Below, piece by piece: positions 15,909 to 24,670 of a stretch of 64,000 nucleotides of DNA. The notes under the pieces were generated by a model, which was given only the letters and a program-made list of their open reading frames with translations, ran no database searches and was not told the DNA's origin. Numbering within the stretch: the stretch's first letter is position 1; each line of letters opens with the position of its first letter. Source of the DNA: Bdellovibrio sp. ZAP7 (GTDB lineage: Bacteria; Bdellovibrionota; FAC87; UBA2466); contig CAMCTJ010000001.1 of the NCBI GenBank assembly GCA_945878405.1, positions 196,304 to 260,303 on the forward strand, given 5' to 3'. The position numbers were made by a program, and so were the translations under genes.

Positions 15909-16702
15909 TATCTGACGAACCCCACTTTAGAGTTTTGGACGAAATCAATAAAATGTTGGGCCTCGGGTAAGGAACCAAGCTCGGAAACAGCTTTTTCGAC
16001 AGCAGAGGAAACCGTAAGATTCTGTAAATAGAAAATCTTGTAGAGGCTTTTTAGCTTTTGAATAGTTTCATTGCTGATTCCCCGGCGGCTCATCCCAATT
16101 GAATTTATTCCCTGAACCTCAAACTCATTCCCTTTACCCATTAGGTAAGGGGGAAGATCTTTGCGAAGGAGAGTGCCCCCACCGATATAACAAAACTTTC
16201 CAACGCGACAAAACTGAACCACTCCACTAACACCGCCAATATTGGCATAATCTTCAACTACGACGTGACCCGCTAACTGAACCGCATTGCAGAGGATGAC
16301 ATGGGAACCCACTACGCAATCGTGAGCCACGTGGGCGTAGGCCATTAAGTACGAATCCGATCCAATAGTTGTTTTACCCGTTCCCTGTGCTGTTCCACGA
16401 TGAACGGTCACAGACTCACGTATGATGGTGCGATCGCCAATTTCTGTTAGGGTTGGCTCCTGATGATAATGCAGATGCTGTGGCTCAGAACCTAACACTG
16501 TAAAGGGAAAAACTTGGACCGCTTTACCCAAGGTAGTATTTCCTCGAATAGACACGTGCTCTTGAAGATTGGAATCATCACCAATGCTGACCCCTTCTCC
16601 AATCACTGAGTAGGCTCCAACACGCACGCGGTGACCTAACTGCGCTTTTGGATGAATAATCGCAGTGGGATGAATCACTGTTTCAGTAAAACCCTCAGCC
16701 AT
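15908..16702 (-). CDS. lpxA: UDP-N-acetylglucosamine acyltransferase
   Basis: A 264-residue left-handed beta-helix protein of hexapeptide repeats, starting TVIHPTAIIHPKAQLG. The central motif AYAHVAHDCVVGSHVILCN contains the catalytic His of LpxA, and the C-terminal helical part with GINSIGMSRRGIS is typical. LpxA attaches the first 3-hydroxyacyl chain in lipid A synthesis. ATG overlaps the end of lpxD (AATGGCTGA). Whether it prefers UDP-GlcNAc or the 3-amino sugar cannot be read by eye. Confidence 0.97.
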   Translation of the reverse strand: MAEGFTETVIHPTAIIHPKAQLGHRVRVGAYSVIGEGVSIGDDSNLQEHVSIRGNTTLGKAVQVFPFTVLGSEPQHLHYHQEPTLTEIGDRTIIRESVTVHRGTAQGTGKTTIGSDSYLMAYAHVAHDCVVGSHVILCNAVQLAGHVVVEDYANIGGVSGVVQFCRVGKFCYIGGGTLLRKDLPPYLMGKGNEFEVQGINSIGMSRRGISNETIQKLKSLYKIFYLQNLTVSSAVEKAVSELGSLPEAQHFIDFVQNSKVGFVR

Positions 16703-17729
16703 TTAGTTTTTCCTCGAGTTTTTTTAATTTCCTAGCCATCTCTGGTAGCTTTTTTGAAATCTGATAGGTTCGGAGAGCCTCCGTAAGGGGAGTTGCCGGA
16801 CACTGAAAATATTTTTGGTTAGCTTCCAGATCGCGAGTCACTCCTGTTTGTCCCCCACAAATTACATTTTCATTAATGGTGAGATGGCCCGCGACACCCA
16901 CTTGTCCTCCCAAAATCACTCCATCTTTCAGAACTGAGGAACCCGCAAGCCCAACTTGCGCACAGAGGATACAGTTTTTCCCAATTCGACAGTTGTGACC
17001 TATGTGAACTTGGTCATCAATTTTCGTGCCTCGTCCAATGAAGGTATTTCCAATCGTACTCCGATCAATGGTACATTTGGCTCCAATTCGAACATCGTCT
17101 TCGATTGTCACACCACCGATTTGTGGCATTTCAGTAAATCCGCTATCTCCCTCAAGAAACCCAAAGCCTTCCGAACCAATCACAGCTCCAGAAAAAACTC
17201 GAACTCGATTACCCATTTCAACCCGGCACAGAATCGTTACAAAGGGGTGAATCTCGCAATGGTTTCCAATAACAACATCAGGTCCAATATAGGAAGATGG
17301 ATAAATAATCGTTCCCTCTCCTATAGTGACATTCTCGCAAATAATGGAACCAGGACCAATCGAAACTCCCTTCCCCATTCGGACGGAAGGATGAATTTTT
17401 GCCTCGAAAGAAATTCCTTTCCAGGGTGATGCTGGCAATAAGGTCTTTGCAATTTCTGCAAAGGCTGCCTTGGGTTCTTCGACGATTAAAAAAGTAATGG
17501 GGGAGTCTTTGATGACAGACTCTCGATTGGTGAGAACAACAACCCCTGCCTCTAACTGATTTAAATGGCCCCGTAATTTTGGGTTTGAGAAAAAGGCAAG
17601 GCTCCCCGATCGGGCATCTTCGAGAGAAGACAAACGCTCTATAGATACTTCCCCGTTTCCAACCAAAGAAGCATTTAAAACTTTGCTTAATTTCCCCGCG
17701 GTTAGGGGAAACGACACCGATTCCATCAT
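16695..17729 (-). CDS. lpxD: UDP-3-O-(3-hydroxyacyl)glucosamine N-acyltransferase
   Basis: About 344 residues. The N-terminal uridine-binding domain (SSLEDARSGSLAFFSNPKL) precedes hexapeptide repeats, and the catalytic His region reads TKIDDQVHIGHNCRIG. LpxD adds the N-linked acyl chain. The frame extends to 17828, but ATG 17729 (MMESVSFPLTAGKL) gives the normal family length and spacing. It is the first gene of a minus-strand run lpxD-lpxA-oxidoreductase-lpxB-lpxK-acyltransferase-cmk; lpxC and fabZ, often neighbours, are not in this window. Confidence 0.96.
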   Translation of the reverse strand: MMESVSFPLTAGKLSKVLNASLVGNGEVSIERLSSLEDARSGSLAFFSNPKLRGHLNQLEAGVVVLTNRESVIKDSPITFLIVEEPKAAFAEIAKTLLPASPWKGISFEAKIHPSVRMGKGVSIGPGSIICENVTIGEGTIIYPSSYIGPDVVIGNHCEIHPFVTILCRVEMGNRVRVFSGAVIGSEGFGFLEGDSGFTEMPQIGGVTIEDDVRIGAKCTIDRSTIGNTFIGRGTKIDDQVHIGHNCRIGKNCILCAQVGLAGSSVLKDGVILGGQVGVAGHLTINENVICGGQTGVTRDLEANQKYFQCPATPLTEALRTYQISKKLPEMARKLKKLEEKLNG

Positions 17730-17765
17730 GGCCAAAAACCTATATGCTGCAAGGCATGAAGTAAA

Positions 17766-17780
17766 TGGACTTTCAGTCCA
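17766..17780. promoter_or_regulatory. Short perfect hairpin between lpxD and the MFS gene
   Basis: TGGACT and AGTCCA form a perfect 6-bp inverted repeat around a TTC loop in the divergent region 17730-17917. It lies 37 bases upstream of the preferred lpxD start and could be an operator or leader structure. There is no T-run, so it is not a terminator. Confidence 0.25.
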
Positions 17781-17917
17781 AACCTCCAAGGTTAACGAGG
17801 ACATACCAAGGCGCAGAAACAAACGCAATGCGCCGCAACAATGGCCTCGCTAAAAGTTGAATATCTTGCTAGAATTAAAGATATTTCTGGCTCATAGCCT
17901 ACAATCCCCACAAGTCC

Positions 17918-19219
17918 ATGACATCGCCAAAATCAGCTCATTTTTGGAAAAGCAATCCAACTTTTCGTAACTTTCTCTCGGTAAGCACCATTTCCTTGCT
18001 GGGAAGCAATGTTTTTGATGTGGCCATTCCTGTTTATGTCGCCCAAAAAACGGGGTCGGTGTACGCCCTTTCCGCCGCCACCGTAGCCCTTCATTTACCC
18101 TTTTTTCTCATGGCGCCGTTTACCGGATATTTGGTCGACAACTTCAATAAGCGAAAAATTTTGCTCTACTCAGATATTGGTCAGGTCCTCTGTCTTGTTC
18201 TTTTGTTGCTCTATGAATTTGTTTCGGCGAAAGCCCTCTGGCCCCTGCTATTGTCCGTGTTTGTTGCCAAAACCTTGATGATTCTTTTTGAAACGGTCAC
18301 TACTTTTCAGTTGATTCCGTCACTGGTTTCAAAACAAGAACTCTCCGAGGCAAACGCCTGGTTTTTATCCTCACAGCGCCTGGTTCAAATTGCAGGACCC
18401 CTGATTGCCGGTCTTCTCATGGCCACCCTAGGGCTTACGAGCTGCATCGGTCTGAACATTTTGAGCTTTTCAGCGACTTTATATTTTGTGGTCAAAATGA
18501 AGAATTTGGATCGGCTGATCGGCGAGGAAAATCAATCGGGAAACTGGAGAACAATCACCTTAGGAGATATTGCTTCCAACTTTTCGGGAAGTTTTAAATT
18601 TATTTGGAACTCCCCCGTCTTTAAGCCCTTTGTGTTAATGATGTTTTTCTGGAACATGTCTTCCATCAATCAGAATCACCCGACAATTACTCATTATTTT
18701 TCTATTTTGAATAACTTTAACCCGGAAAAATTTGGGTTAGTGATTTCCCTGTTTCAGGTTTTGGGTTTCATTGGATTATTTCTCTCGGGAAGCTGCTATC
18801 GAAGATGGGGCTTTTTGAAAGCTTTCGTGGGGGCAACCGTTTGGCTCGCGGCATTCACTACCCTTTCACTTTTATTTTTTGATGCACCCATCGCTCTCGC
18901 CATCGGAATTGCTATTTCAAAAGTTGGTAGCTCAGTTTTTTCCACAGGAACTTTTTATATCCGGCAAACCCGCGTACCCCGTTCTCGAATGGGGGGAGTG
19001 AACGCCTGCCTGAGAATGTTGTTTATGCTGGCCACTCCGGTATCTTGCTTTATTCAGCCCATCCTCGTTGAGCATTTTGGATCTCTGACATCGTTTGGAT
19101 TTGGCGCCCTGTGCTTGTGGGCAACGGTATACTTCGCTCTCAAGGTAGGAAGAACTTATTCATCTGAGAAATCGTTAGGAGATCAGGTAGACAACGTCAG
19201 CTCTACGTTAGCTGCCTGA
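17918..19219 (+). CDS. MFS transporter (MFS_3-type exporter)
   Basis: A 433-residue protein with about twelve membrane segments. The N-terminal sequence FRNFLSVSTISLLGSNVFDVAIP and the loop GYLVDNFNKRKIL (the A-like motif between helices 2 and 3) match the enterobactin-exporter/YfiS-like branch of MFS. The substrate is unknown. No good ribosome-binding site precedes the ATG; a TACAAT at 17900-17905 would give a very short leader. It is divergent from lpxD and its end overlaps the glycosyltransferase by 37 bases. Confidence 0.85.
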   Translation: MTSPKSAHFWKSNPTFRNFLSVSTISLLGSNVFDVAIPVYVAQKTGSVYALSAATVALHLPFFLMAPFTGYLVDNFNKRKILLYSDIGQVLCLVLLLLYEFVSAKALWPLLLSVFVAKTLMILFETVTTFQLIPSLVSKQELSEANAWFLSSQRLVQIAGPLIAGLLMATLGLTSCIGLNILSFSATLYFVVKMKNLDRLIGEENQSGNWRTITLGDIASNFSGSFKFIWNSPVFKPFVLMMFFWNMSSINQNHPTITHYFSILNNFNPEKFGLVISLFQVLGFIGLFLSGSCYRRWGFLKAFVGATVWLAAFTTLSLLFFDAPIALAIGIAISKVGSSVFSTGTFYIRQTRVPRSRMGGVNACLRMLFMLATPVSCFIQPILVEHFGSLTSFGFGALCLWATVYFALKVGRTYSSEKSLGDQVDNVSSTLAA

Positions 19220-20355
19220 ATGGAATTTGTCTGTGGGGCATTCCAATAGAGGTGAATTATCTCGGAAGAAATTTTCGACCAATCTAAATAACTCACAACC
19301 CAATCTCGAGCGTTTTGAAGAAGAGAGCGGCGCTCTTCAGAAGAGTTTCTTTCGGCCCAAAGCATTCGCTTCGCTAGAGAACCGGATTTTGCTGTGGGAT
19401 AAATAGATTCGGGTAAAACAGGTTTTAGATATTCGGCCCCGCCACTCTCGCTGGGCACGATCGGAAAGCCCCCAGCCAAAAGCGTTTCGAAAGGCACTCG
19501 ACCAAAAGGCTCATCCAAACAGGGGTAAATGACGGCGATCGCTTGGTTGAGATGTCGCCATTTTTCGGGACCATAGGTCGGAGCTAAGATTGAAACGTGA
19601 TGTCCTAATTGGAGCTCTTCGATTTTTTTTAGAATCAGTTGCTCATATCCATGCTCGATTGGTCCCTTCAGACGAAGCTTTTTGTTTCCTCCCAGCTGCC
19701 GATACTCATGGTATGCGTCCAAGAGAAAGAGAAGATTCTTTCGGTGTTCCAATCTTCCAAAGTAGAGAAAGTGATCCGAGAGCGCCTGGACCTCGTGAGG
19801 TTGTTCAGTCTCACGAGCCCCGCAAACTCCATTGGGAATCACCGCCAGTTGATCTTCACTGAGGTCATAAGGTTTCAGCTGATGGGTCTCGTAATGGCTT
19901 AGGGCAATTACCTTATAGGCTCTTTGAACAATGCTCTTGCCGATGAAATAGTTAAAGGCTCTTTTGAGCTGTAGCTTTCGTCCAGCTACTAACATCATGC
20001 CCCTCGGGTGCAAAATGTAAGGAACATTGAGCTCCTGACAAATCTTAGAAATAAAATAATATTCCCAGCGCCAATGTCCGTTGAGGTGCACAACTGAGAC
20101 ATTGGAGAACCAGTTTCTGAAAGGGTGATTAGAATCTTTCCAACAGTCGTAGAAATCTTTCGGCGTGTACTCGAGTGGATTTTTTAGTCCAAAATCTCGC
20201 ACAAATTTTCGGTTCCATCTATCTTCCCGACACACCAGCTGAAGATTCACCTGGTTTGCTAGCGACTTGCAAAGCGAAGCTTCGGAGATCGCAGCTCCCC
20301 CATATTCGGGAGCTAAGCCAGAGGAAAAGAAAAGGATCCGCATTTCTTGTTTCAT
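19183..20355 (-). CDS. Glycosyltransferase family 4 protein
   Basis: A 390-residue GT-B glycosyltransferase. The N-terminal GLAPEYGGA loop, HPRGMM, VIPNGV and FGRLEHRKNL are typical GT4 pieces, and EPFGRVPFE gives the EX7E nucleotide-sugar motif. Membership in exopolysaccharide or LPS assembly is likely but acceptor and donor are unknown. It overlaps the PilZ-like gene by four bases (ATGA), so the two are co-translated, which suggests regulation linked to cyclic di-GMP. Convergent with the MFS gene, overlapping by 37 bases. Confidence 0.88.
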   Translation of the reverse strand: MKQEMRILFFSSGLAPEYGGAAISEASLCKSLANQVNLQLVCREDRWNRKFVRDFGLKNPLEYTPKDFYDCWKDSNHPFRNWFSNVSVVHLNGHWRWEYYFISKICQELNVPYILHPRGMMLVAGRKLQLKRAFNYFIGKSIVQRAYKVIALSHYETHQLKPYDLSEDQLAVIPNGVCGARETEQPHEVQALSDHFLYFGRLEHRKNLLFLLDAYHEYRQLGGNKKLRLKGPIEHGYEQLILKKIEELQLGHHVSILAPTYGPEKWRHLNQAIAVIYPCLDEPFGRVPFETLLAGGFPIVPSESGGAEYLKPVLPESIYPTAKSGSLAKRMLWAERNSSEERRSLLQNARDWVVSYLDWSKISSEIIHLYWNAPQTNSIQAANVELTLST

Positions 20356-20720
20356 GGGCCTAATCGGACTCCCGCTTTTTTTAAACGCGTAAAGTAATCA
20401 ACTGTCTGCTTAAGCGCTTGGGTCTGATTCAGATTAAGATCGAGGAATTTAACGAGAAAAACTTTTTTGTTATCACTCCAATTGAGATGGTTTTTTACGG
20501 TAGCAACCAGAGTCGTAGTTGAGTCGATGCTGAGTAGGAGGGTTATTGAATCACCAACTGAGGGAGAAAAATCCGCTTTTAAAATTCCGCCCTCCATGGA
20601 AAGAACTAAAATCTCAACTGGAACTGGGCGGTGATTTTCGCTTTGAATTGAGACTTTTGCTTCTAGGTTCACTTCAACGAAAGAACTTAATTCGGAAACA
20701 AGAGATTTTGCGTACTGCAC
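20352..20720 (-). CDS. PilZ-like domain protein
   Basis: A 122-residue beta-rich protein resembling PilZ: VSIQSENHRPVPVEILVLSMEGGIL parallels the RxxxR...DxSxxG layout, but the Arg pair is not evident and DxS is replaced by SMEG, so cyclic di-GMP binding is doubtful. GTG is the start, with AAGGAG seven bases upstream. It is translationally coupled to the downstream glycosyltransferase and may control it. The PilZ call is tentative. Confidence 0.5.
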   Translation of the reverse strand: MQYAKSLVSELSSFVEVNLEAKVSIQSENHRPVPVEILVLSMEGGILKADFSPSVGDSITLLLSIDSTTTLVATVKNHLNWSDNKKVFLVKFLDLNLNQTQALKQTVDYFTRLKKAGVRLGP

Positions 20721-20734
20721 ACCTGAACTCCTTA

Positions 20735-21286
20735 CTAAATTCTGCCAAACATCAGCTGTATCGAAAAACTGGGGCTCTGAAGTCTGCTAATGTTGGGTAA
20801 GAAATATCCAATGGAAAATCCTAACGATGCCCACTGACCAATTTTGATGTCAGCAACAATCTGTGGGTGAAAGAGAAGAAATCCTCCCGAAGAAATCCGC
20901 TGAACCTGAAGCGTGGTATCTGTTTCTGAAATAATTTTTGAAACGGAGAATCCCCCACCACCAATCATGAGCCGGGCCATCAGCCATTCGGAAATAATGT
21001 ACTCGCCAACCATTCCACCATAACCAATACCGAATTGGGCAGACTCACTCCCGCTCCAGAGAAATCCACCACCACCACCACCACCAATGCGAAAAGTTTT
21101 GCTTGCCCAACCAAAACCGATACCGCCAATGATAAGGGGATTTCCGGCTATGGTTTTGTCGAAGTTAGCTAGGGAAGCGTTATTGTATTGAATGAAGGGC
21201 CCGCCTTTGCCTCCGCCGAGAGTCTCAGCGTTGGAATTCGGCACTAGAAGAAAAAAGCACAGAAGCCCCCCAAAAATGAATCGCAT
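20735..21286 (-). CDS. Secreted Gly-rich barrel-like protein of unknown function
   Basis: A 183-residue protein with a clear signal peptide (MRFIFGGLLCFFLLVPNSNA, cleavage after about residue 20). The mature part is made of short amphipathic strands rich in Gly, with GGGKGGP near the start and IQLMFGRI at the C-terminus, ending in a pattern like an outer-membrane barrel though the last residue is not Phe. A run of seven Gly (from a CCA repeat on the plus strand) lies in the middle. Function unknown. Fourteen bases separate it from the PilZ-like gene. Confidence 0.6.
   Translation of the reverse strand: MRFIFGGLLCFFLLVPNSNAETLGGGKGGPFIQYNNASLANFDKTIAGNPLIIGGIGFGWASKTFRIGGGGGGGFLWSGSESAQFGIGYGGMVGEYIISEWLMARLMIGGGGFSVSKIISETDTTLQVQRISSGGFLLFHPQIVADIKIGQWASLGFSIGYFLPNISRLQSPSFSIQLMFGRI
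21066..21086. repeat. CCA trinucleotide microsatellite (7 copies)
   Basis: Seven perfect CCA repeats encode a heptaglycine on the minus strand within the barrel-like protein. Changes in copy number would keep the frame and alter loop length only. Confidence 0.7.
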
Positions 21287-21349
21287 TTTTAAATTTTAAT
21301 TCATTTTGCGAGTGGAAGCTCGACCTATTTGTAGTGTTGAGAAGTTGGT

Positions 21350-22387
21350 TTAGTGCGTTAAACGCCCCATTGCATGTGGACTTCCTTCAACTCGACCCGC
21401 CTGAGTTACTTCCATGAATTGTGCTTTGCGTTGGAGATCTTTAATCGTGGCAGCTCCACAATAAGTCATGCCTGAACGAATTCCACCCATGAGATCTTGA
21501 ATCACTGCTTTTACGGGGCCCTTCGCGACTACTTCAATCGCTACTCCCTCGGCAGTTTTCCAATCGGCCATTCCACCCATGTAGTCATCTTGAGCTTCTT
21601 TTGACGCCATTCCGCGGAATCTTTTGAATTTTACTTTTTTTCCTTGGCGATCTTCTTCAATGATCTGCCCAGGGGTTTCATCAGTTCCTGCTAACATTCC
21701 ACCCAGCATAACAAAGTCCGCTCCAGCAGCGAGCGCCTTTACCGCGTCGGAGGGATATCGAATTCCACCATCTGAAATCAAAACGCGATCAACTTTTCGG
21801 CACTCATGCAAGGCAGTTAACTGAGGAACTCCAAATCCTGTTTTAATTCGCGTTGTACAAACCGAACCCGATCCAATTCCCACCTTGATGGCATCAGCGC
21901 CAGCTGCAGCTAAATAATCTGCACCGGCGTAGGTGGCGACATTGCCTGCAATTACTAAAATATTGTCCTTATATTTTTGACGAAGAGATTTGATTGTTCG
22001 GTTTACCTCTTTAGAGTGCCCATGAGCCACGTCCACACAAATGATGCTCGCACCAGCCGCAACGAGAGCTTCCGCTCTTACTAGACCGTCTTCTCCAATT
22101 CCAATCGAAATTCCTGTCGAATCTTTGTGAGTAATTCGATTGAACATCGAAACATTTTGTTCGATGGTCAAAAAACGATGAAGGATGGCCATCCCGCCCA
22201 AAGCTCCGATCGTGTTTGCCATTTCATCTTCGGTAACGGTATCCATGTTCGAAGAGATCAAAGGAAGAGAGAAGTTTCTTCCTTTTAAACTGACAGTGGT
22301 GGTAACGAGTTGCCTCGATTTAATTCCGTTGTATCCAGGAACTAATACGACATCATCAAATGTTAAACCCTTCAAAGCGCTGAACAA
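21350..22387 (-). CDS. GMP reductase / IMP dehydrogenase family protein without CBS domains
   Basis: About 345 residues, a TIM-barrel of the IMPDH/GMPR family. The catalytic Cys lies in [22 protein letters not shown] and GGMLAGTDE are family motifs, and no CBS pair is present, matching the length of GMP reductase (about 347). The K after CTTR also fits GMP reductase, but the C-terminal [11 protein letters not shown] resembles IMPDH, so the reaction (GMP to IMP, or IMP to XMP) is not settled. TTG 22387 is favoured as start: AGGAGG lies six bases upstream, whereas it directly abuts the GTG at 22393. Confidence 0.85.
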   Translation of the reverse strand: MFSALKGLTFDDVVLVPGYNGIKSRQLVTTTVSLKGRNFSLPLISSNMDTVTEDEMANTIGALGGMAILHRFLTIEQNVSMFNRITHKDSTGISIGIGEDGLVRAEALVAAGASIICVDVAHGHSKEVNRTIKSLRQKYKDNILVIAGNVATYAGADYLAAAGADAIKVGIGSGSVCTTRIKTGFGVPQLTALHECRKVDRVLISDGGIRYPSDAVKALAAGADFVMLGGMLAGTDETPGQIIEEDRQGKKVKFKRFRGMASKEAQDDYMGGMADWKTAEGVAIEVVAKGPVKAVIQDLMGGIRSGMTYCGAATIKDLQRKAQFMEVTQAGRVEGSPHAMGRLTH

Positions 22388-22429
22388 GAGCACCCTCCTG
22401 ACTAAATTGTTCGAGAGCCTTTTTCTCTC

Positions 22430-22981
22430 CTACTTCAGGTGAAAAAGCAAACTGAAGCCTAATTGGGCTGCTCCCTTACCATCGAGAAGACCCGCTCGGG
22501 TCCAAAACTTCAGCCAAGCATAGTCGCTAAGTCTTTGGTTTCCGGAGACTTCAAAGAATCCAGCCGGAATTGTGCGGCTTACGGGAAGTTCCCCTCCAGA
22601 AAATCCTGCCCCCAGCAATAATCCCAAGGATAAGAAGCGCTGAGAAACACTCGGATGACTGAAATAATACCAAGCTCCTCCCAGGGTAGTAAAAAGTGAG
22701 CCTCCCGAAACTAAAAGAAGCTGGCCCTCGAGTCCCCAACCGATTTTGTCTCCGGGTCCGGGAAAAACCCCCAGTCCAACTCCGCTAAAAAAACCCATTC
22801 CTTCCCAACGACTTGCTCCAAACGAGGCATTCACAAAAAAGGGGCTCGGATTGGGTTCGGATTCTTTTTGGGTGATCGTAGATTTTGTCCGTTTTTTACC
22901 AAGCTTCTTCTTAGGAGCTGCTAGGGAGAGCGGGGCCAGAAGGATACAAAGGAGAATAAGATTTTTTCTAAGCAGTCCCAT
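22430..22981 (-). CDS. Secreted barrel-like protein of unknown function
   Basis: A 183-residue protein with a signal peptide (residues 1-21, LLAPLSLAAP) and a basic segment KKKLGKKR straight after it. The rest alternates polar and hydrophobic residues with many Gly and aromatic residues, as in small outer-membrane barrels (GFSLLFHLK at the end). AGGTGA lies seven bases upstream of ATG. The gene is seven bases from the next upstream gene. No family recognised. Confidence 0.55.
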   Translation of the reverse strand: MGLLRKNLILLCILLAPLSLAAPKKKLGKKRTKSTITQKESEPNPSPFFVNASFGASRWEGMGFFSGVGLGVFPGPGDKIGWGLEGQLLLVSGGSLFTTLGGAWYYFSHPSVSQRFLSLGLLLGAGFSGGELPVSRTIPAGFFEVSGNQRLSDYAWLKFWTRAGLLDGKGAAQLGFSLLFHLK

Positions 22982-22988
22982 CAGAGTG

Positions 22989-23903
22989 TCACCTGAGTTC
23001 CTTCATTTCTGATTTTCGAAACTCGGATATTGTTTCTTCCATCCTAGGTTTAAATAAAGTTCGGATGAGATCGCTCTTTTTTAACTCGTCTACTTCCATT
23101 AGGTCTGTCACTACATAAACTGCTTTATTCGGATCGGGGGGCCACGCAAAAACTTCTGCTATTCGTATTGAGGAATCAAAAAAATGATTCGTATAAACAT
23201 GGATTTCAATATTGAGATATCCCTTTTCCTCAAACTCCATATTTTCTGAAAGCCGGTAAATGGGCTGGCTTTTGTCTCCGGTTATATGAATGCTTTCTGA
23301 TCGAACGTACTTATTCTTTGGGCCTTCTGGCTTCATCTTATTTGCCCAGAGATCTCCCATTAAATATTCATAAGATTTCGGATAGCGAGATTTTAAAAAC
23401 TTGGTCAATCGAAATGCTTTTTTTACATACGGGACATTATCAATCCTGTTCTCATAGCCTCTGAGTTTTTTTTCATTCAAATACTCATTTAGTCTTTGGC
23501 CAACAAATTGAGAAAAAAGTTTAACTCGATTTTTTGATTGCAAGAGCGGCTTGATCTCAGAATCAAGTTGAAGTTTAAACGCACACTTTTCAATCGTACA
23601 ATTTTGGAGGCCTTCTAGTTGATCTCCGGTAATTACCTCTTTGGGAATGGGAAAGGAATCAAAAGAAAAGGGCGGCTTTATTTTTCTTTTAAAGCGCTGA
23701 TTCTGAATTCTTTTTATAATTTCAGCGGCTGGAATTTCAGTTACTTCAGCAGACTGCGAGATAAGAAAGTCTTCTTGATAATCCGCCCAATCCAAACGCC
23801 CTCTACTGTCTAAGGAATTAAGATAGGGCCTTGAGGGATCCAGAGAAACGCCAGCCCACCCGTTTAGGCCAAACACAAGAATCAAGAGATAAGCGTTTTT
23901 CAA
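22989..23903 (-). CDS. Secreted protein of unknown function
   Basis: A 304-residue protein with an N-terminal signal peptide (KNAYLLILVFGLNGWAG). The mature part is polar and basic with a mixed alpha/beta pattern, and pieces such as SIHITGDKSQPIYRLSENMEF and a PPDPNKAVYVVTDLMEVDEL segment do not match any family I recognise. TTG 23903 has GGAT close upstream. It lies 14 bases after the TPR gene and is probably in the bamD operon. Confidence 0.6.
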   Translation of the reverse strand: MKNAYLLILVFGLNGWAGVSLDPSRPYLNSLDSRGRLDWADYQEDFLISQSAEVTEIPAAEIIKRIQNQRFKRKIKPPFSFDSFPIPKEVITGDQLEGLQNCTIEKCAFKLQLDSEIKPLLQSKNRVKLFSQFVGQRLNEYLNEKKLRGYENRIDNVPYVKKAFRLTKFLKSRYPKSYEYLMGDLWANKMKPEGPKNKYVRSESIHITGDKSQPIYRLSENMEFEEKGYLNIEIHVYTNHFFDSSIRIAEVFAWPPDPNKAVYVVTDLMEVDELKKSDLIRTLFKPRMEETISEFRKSEMKELR

Positions 23904-23917
23904 TTTATCCGATAGGT

Positions 23918-24667
23918 TTAGTAGTCTCTGGTTTGTTCAATCGTGGGATCCCCTTCAAGCATGCTGAGGTACATCGCAGCCATCTTGTTCTCGGGATCCA
24001 AAGACTGCGCTTCCATCCATTCTCTTTGAGCTTCAGCAAAACGCTTCTGGGTGTGATAGCAAATTCCCAACTGAATTTTAAGCTCGGGTGAACGAGGGTG
24101 TTTTTCAATGGCTTTTCGAAGCAAAGCAAAAGCGCCTTCTTTTTCCCCCGTTTTAAAAAGGCATTTAGCCATTTGAAGATTATATTGGAGGCTTTCTGGC
24201 TCTAGATTCAGTGCCTTCGCAAATTCATGATAGGCCTCTCGAAACCTCTCGTACCGCATATAAAAAGTTCCCAGCTCCGCATGCTTTTGAGAGAGTTGCT
24301 TATTAATTCGGGGATCAAACCCGGGTTGAAGTTTTTCAAGCCGTTTTTTGGTTTTCGAAAAAACCTGAGCGCCTTCTTTGTATTTGCCCATGTCGTTGTA
24401 GAGACTACTGAGGGCAATAGCAGCTTCAGTGTGAAAGGGATCTAAATGGAGGGTCCGCTCAAAAGCCAGGGCCGCTTTTTTAAACTTTCCTTTTTTGGTG
24501 TAAACGTTCCCCAACAAATGGAAAACTTCGGGAGCCTGATTATTGACCAAAACCGCTTGTTCCAGGATTTTTTCTGCTGAATTCAAGCTGCTTCTGGCCA
24601 AATCTTCCTGCGCCATTCTTATCAAAGACTCAATACTCTGTTGCTGAGACCCCAACGTGGCTGACAA
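23918..24667 (-). CDS. TPR-repeat protein linked to bamD
   Basis: A 249-residue protein of tandem tetratricopeptide repeats, at least five, including LGNVYTKKGKFKKAALAFER and repeated A..L...P units. No signal peptide is seen, so it probably acts in the cytoplasm. It may serve as a protein-interaction scaffold. TTG start with GGGG upstream; the bamD stop ends three bases before it. The partner is unknown. Confidence 0.8.
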   Translation of the reverse strand: MSATLGSQQQSIESLIRMAQEDLARSSLNSAEKILEQAVLVNNQAPEVFHLLGNVYTKKGKFKKAALAFERTLHLDPFHTEAAIALSSLYNDMGKYKEGAQVFSKTKKRLEKLQPGFDPRINKQLSQKHAELGTFYMRYERFREAYHEFAKALNLEPESLQYNLQMAKCLFKTGEKEGAFALLRKAIEKHPRSPELKIQLGICYHTQKRFAEAQREWMEAQSLDPENKMAAMYLSMLEGDPTIEQTRDY

Positions 24668-24670
24668 CGG

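Noticed and set aside
16956-17429. 157-residue open frame opposite lpxD
   Set aside because: Shadow of hexapeptide-repeat codons, with Asn/Arg-rich low-complexity translation and no ribosome-binding site.
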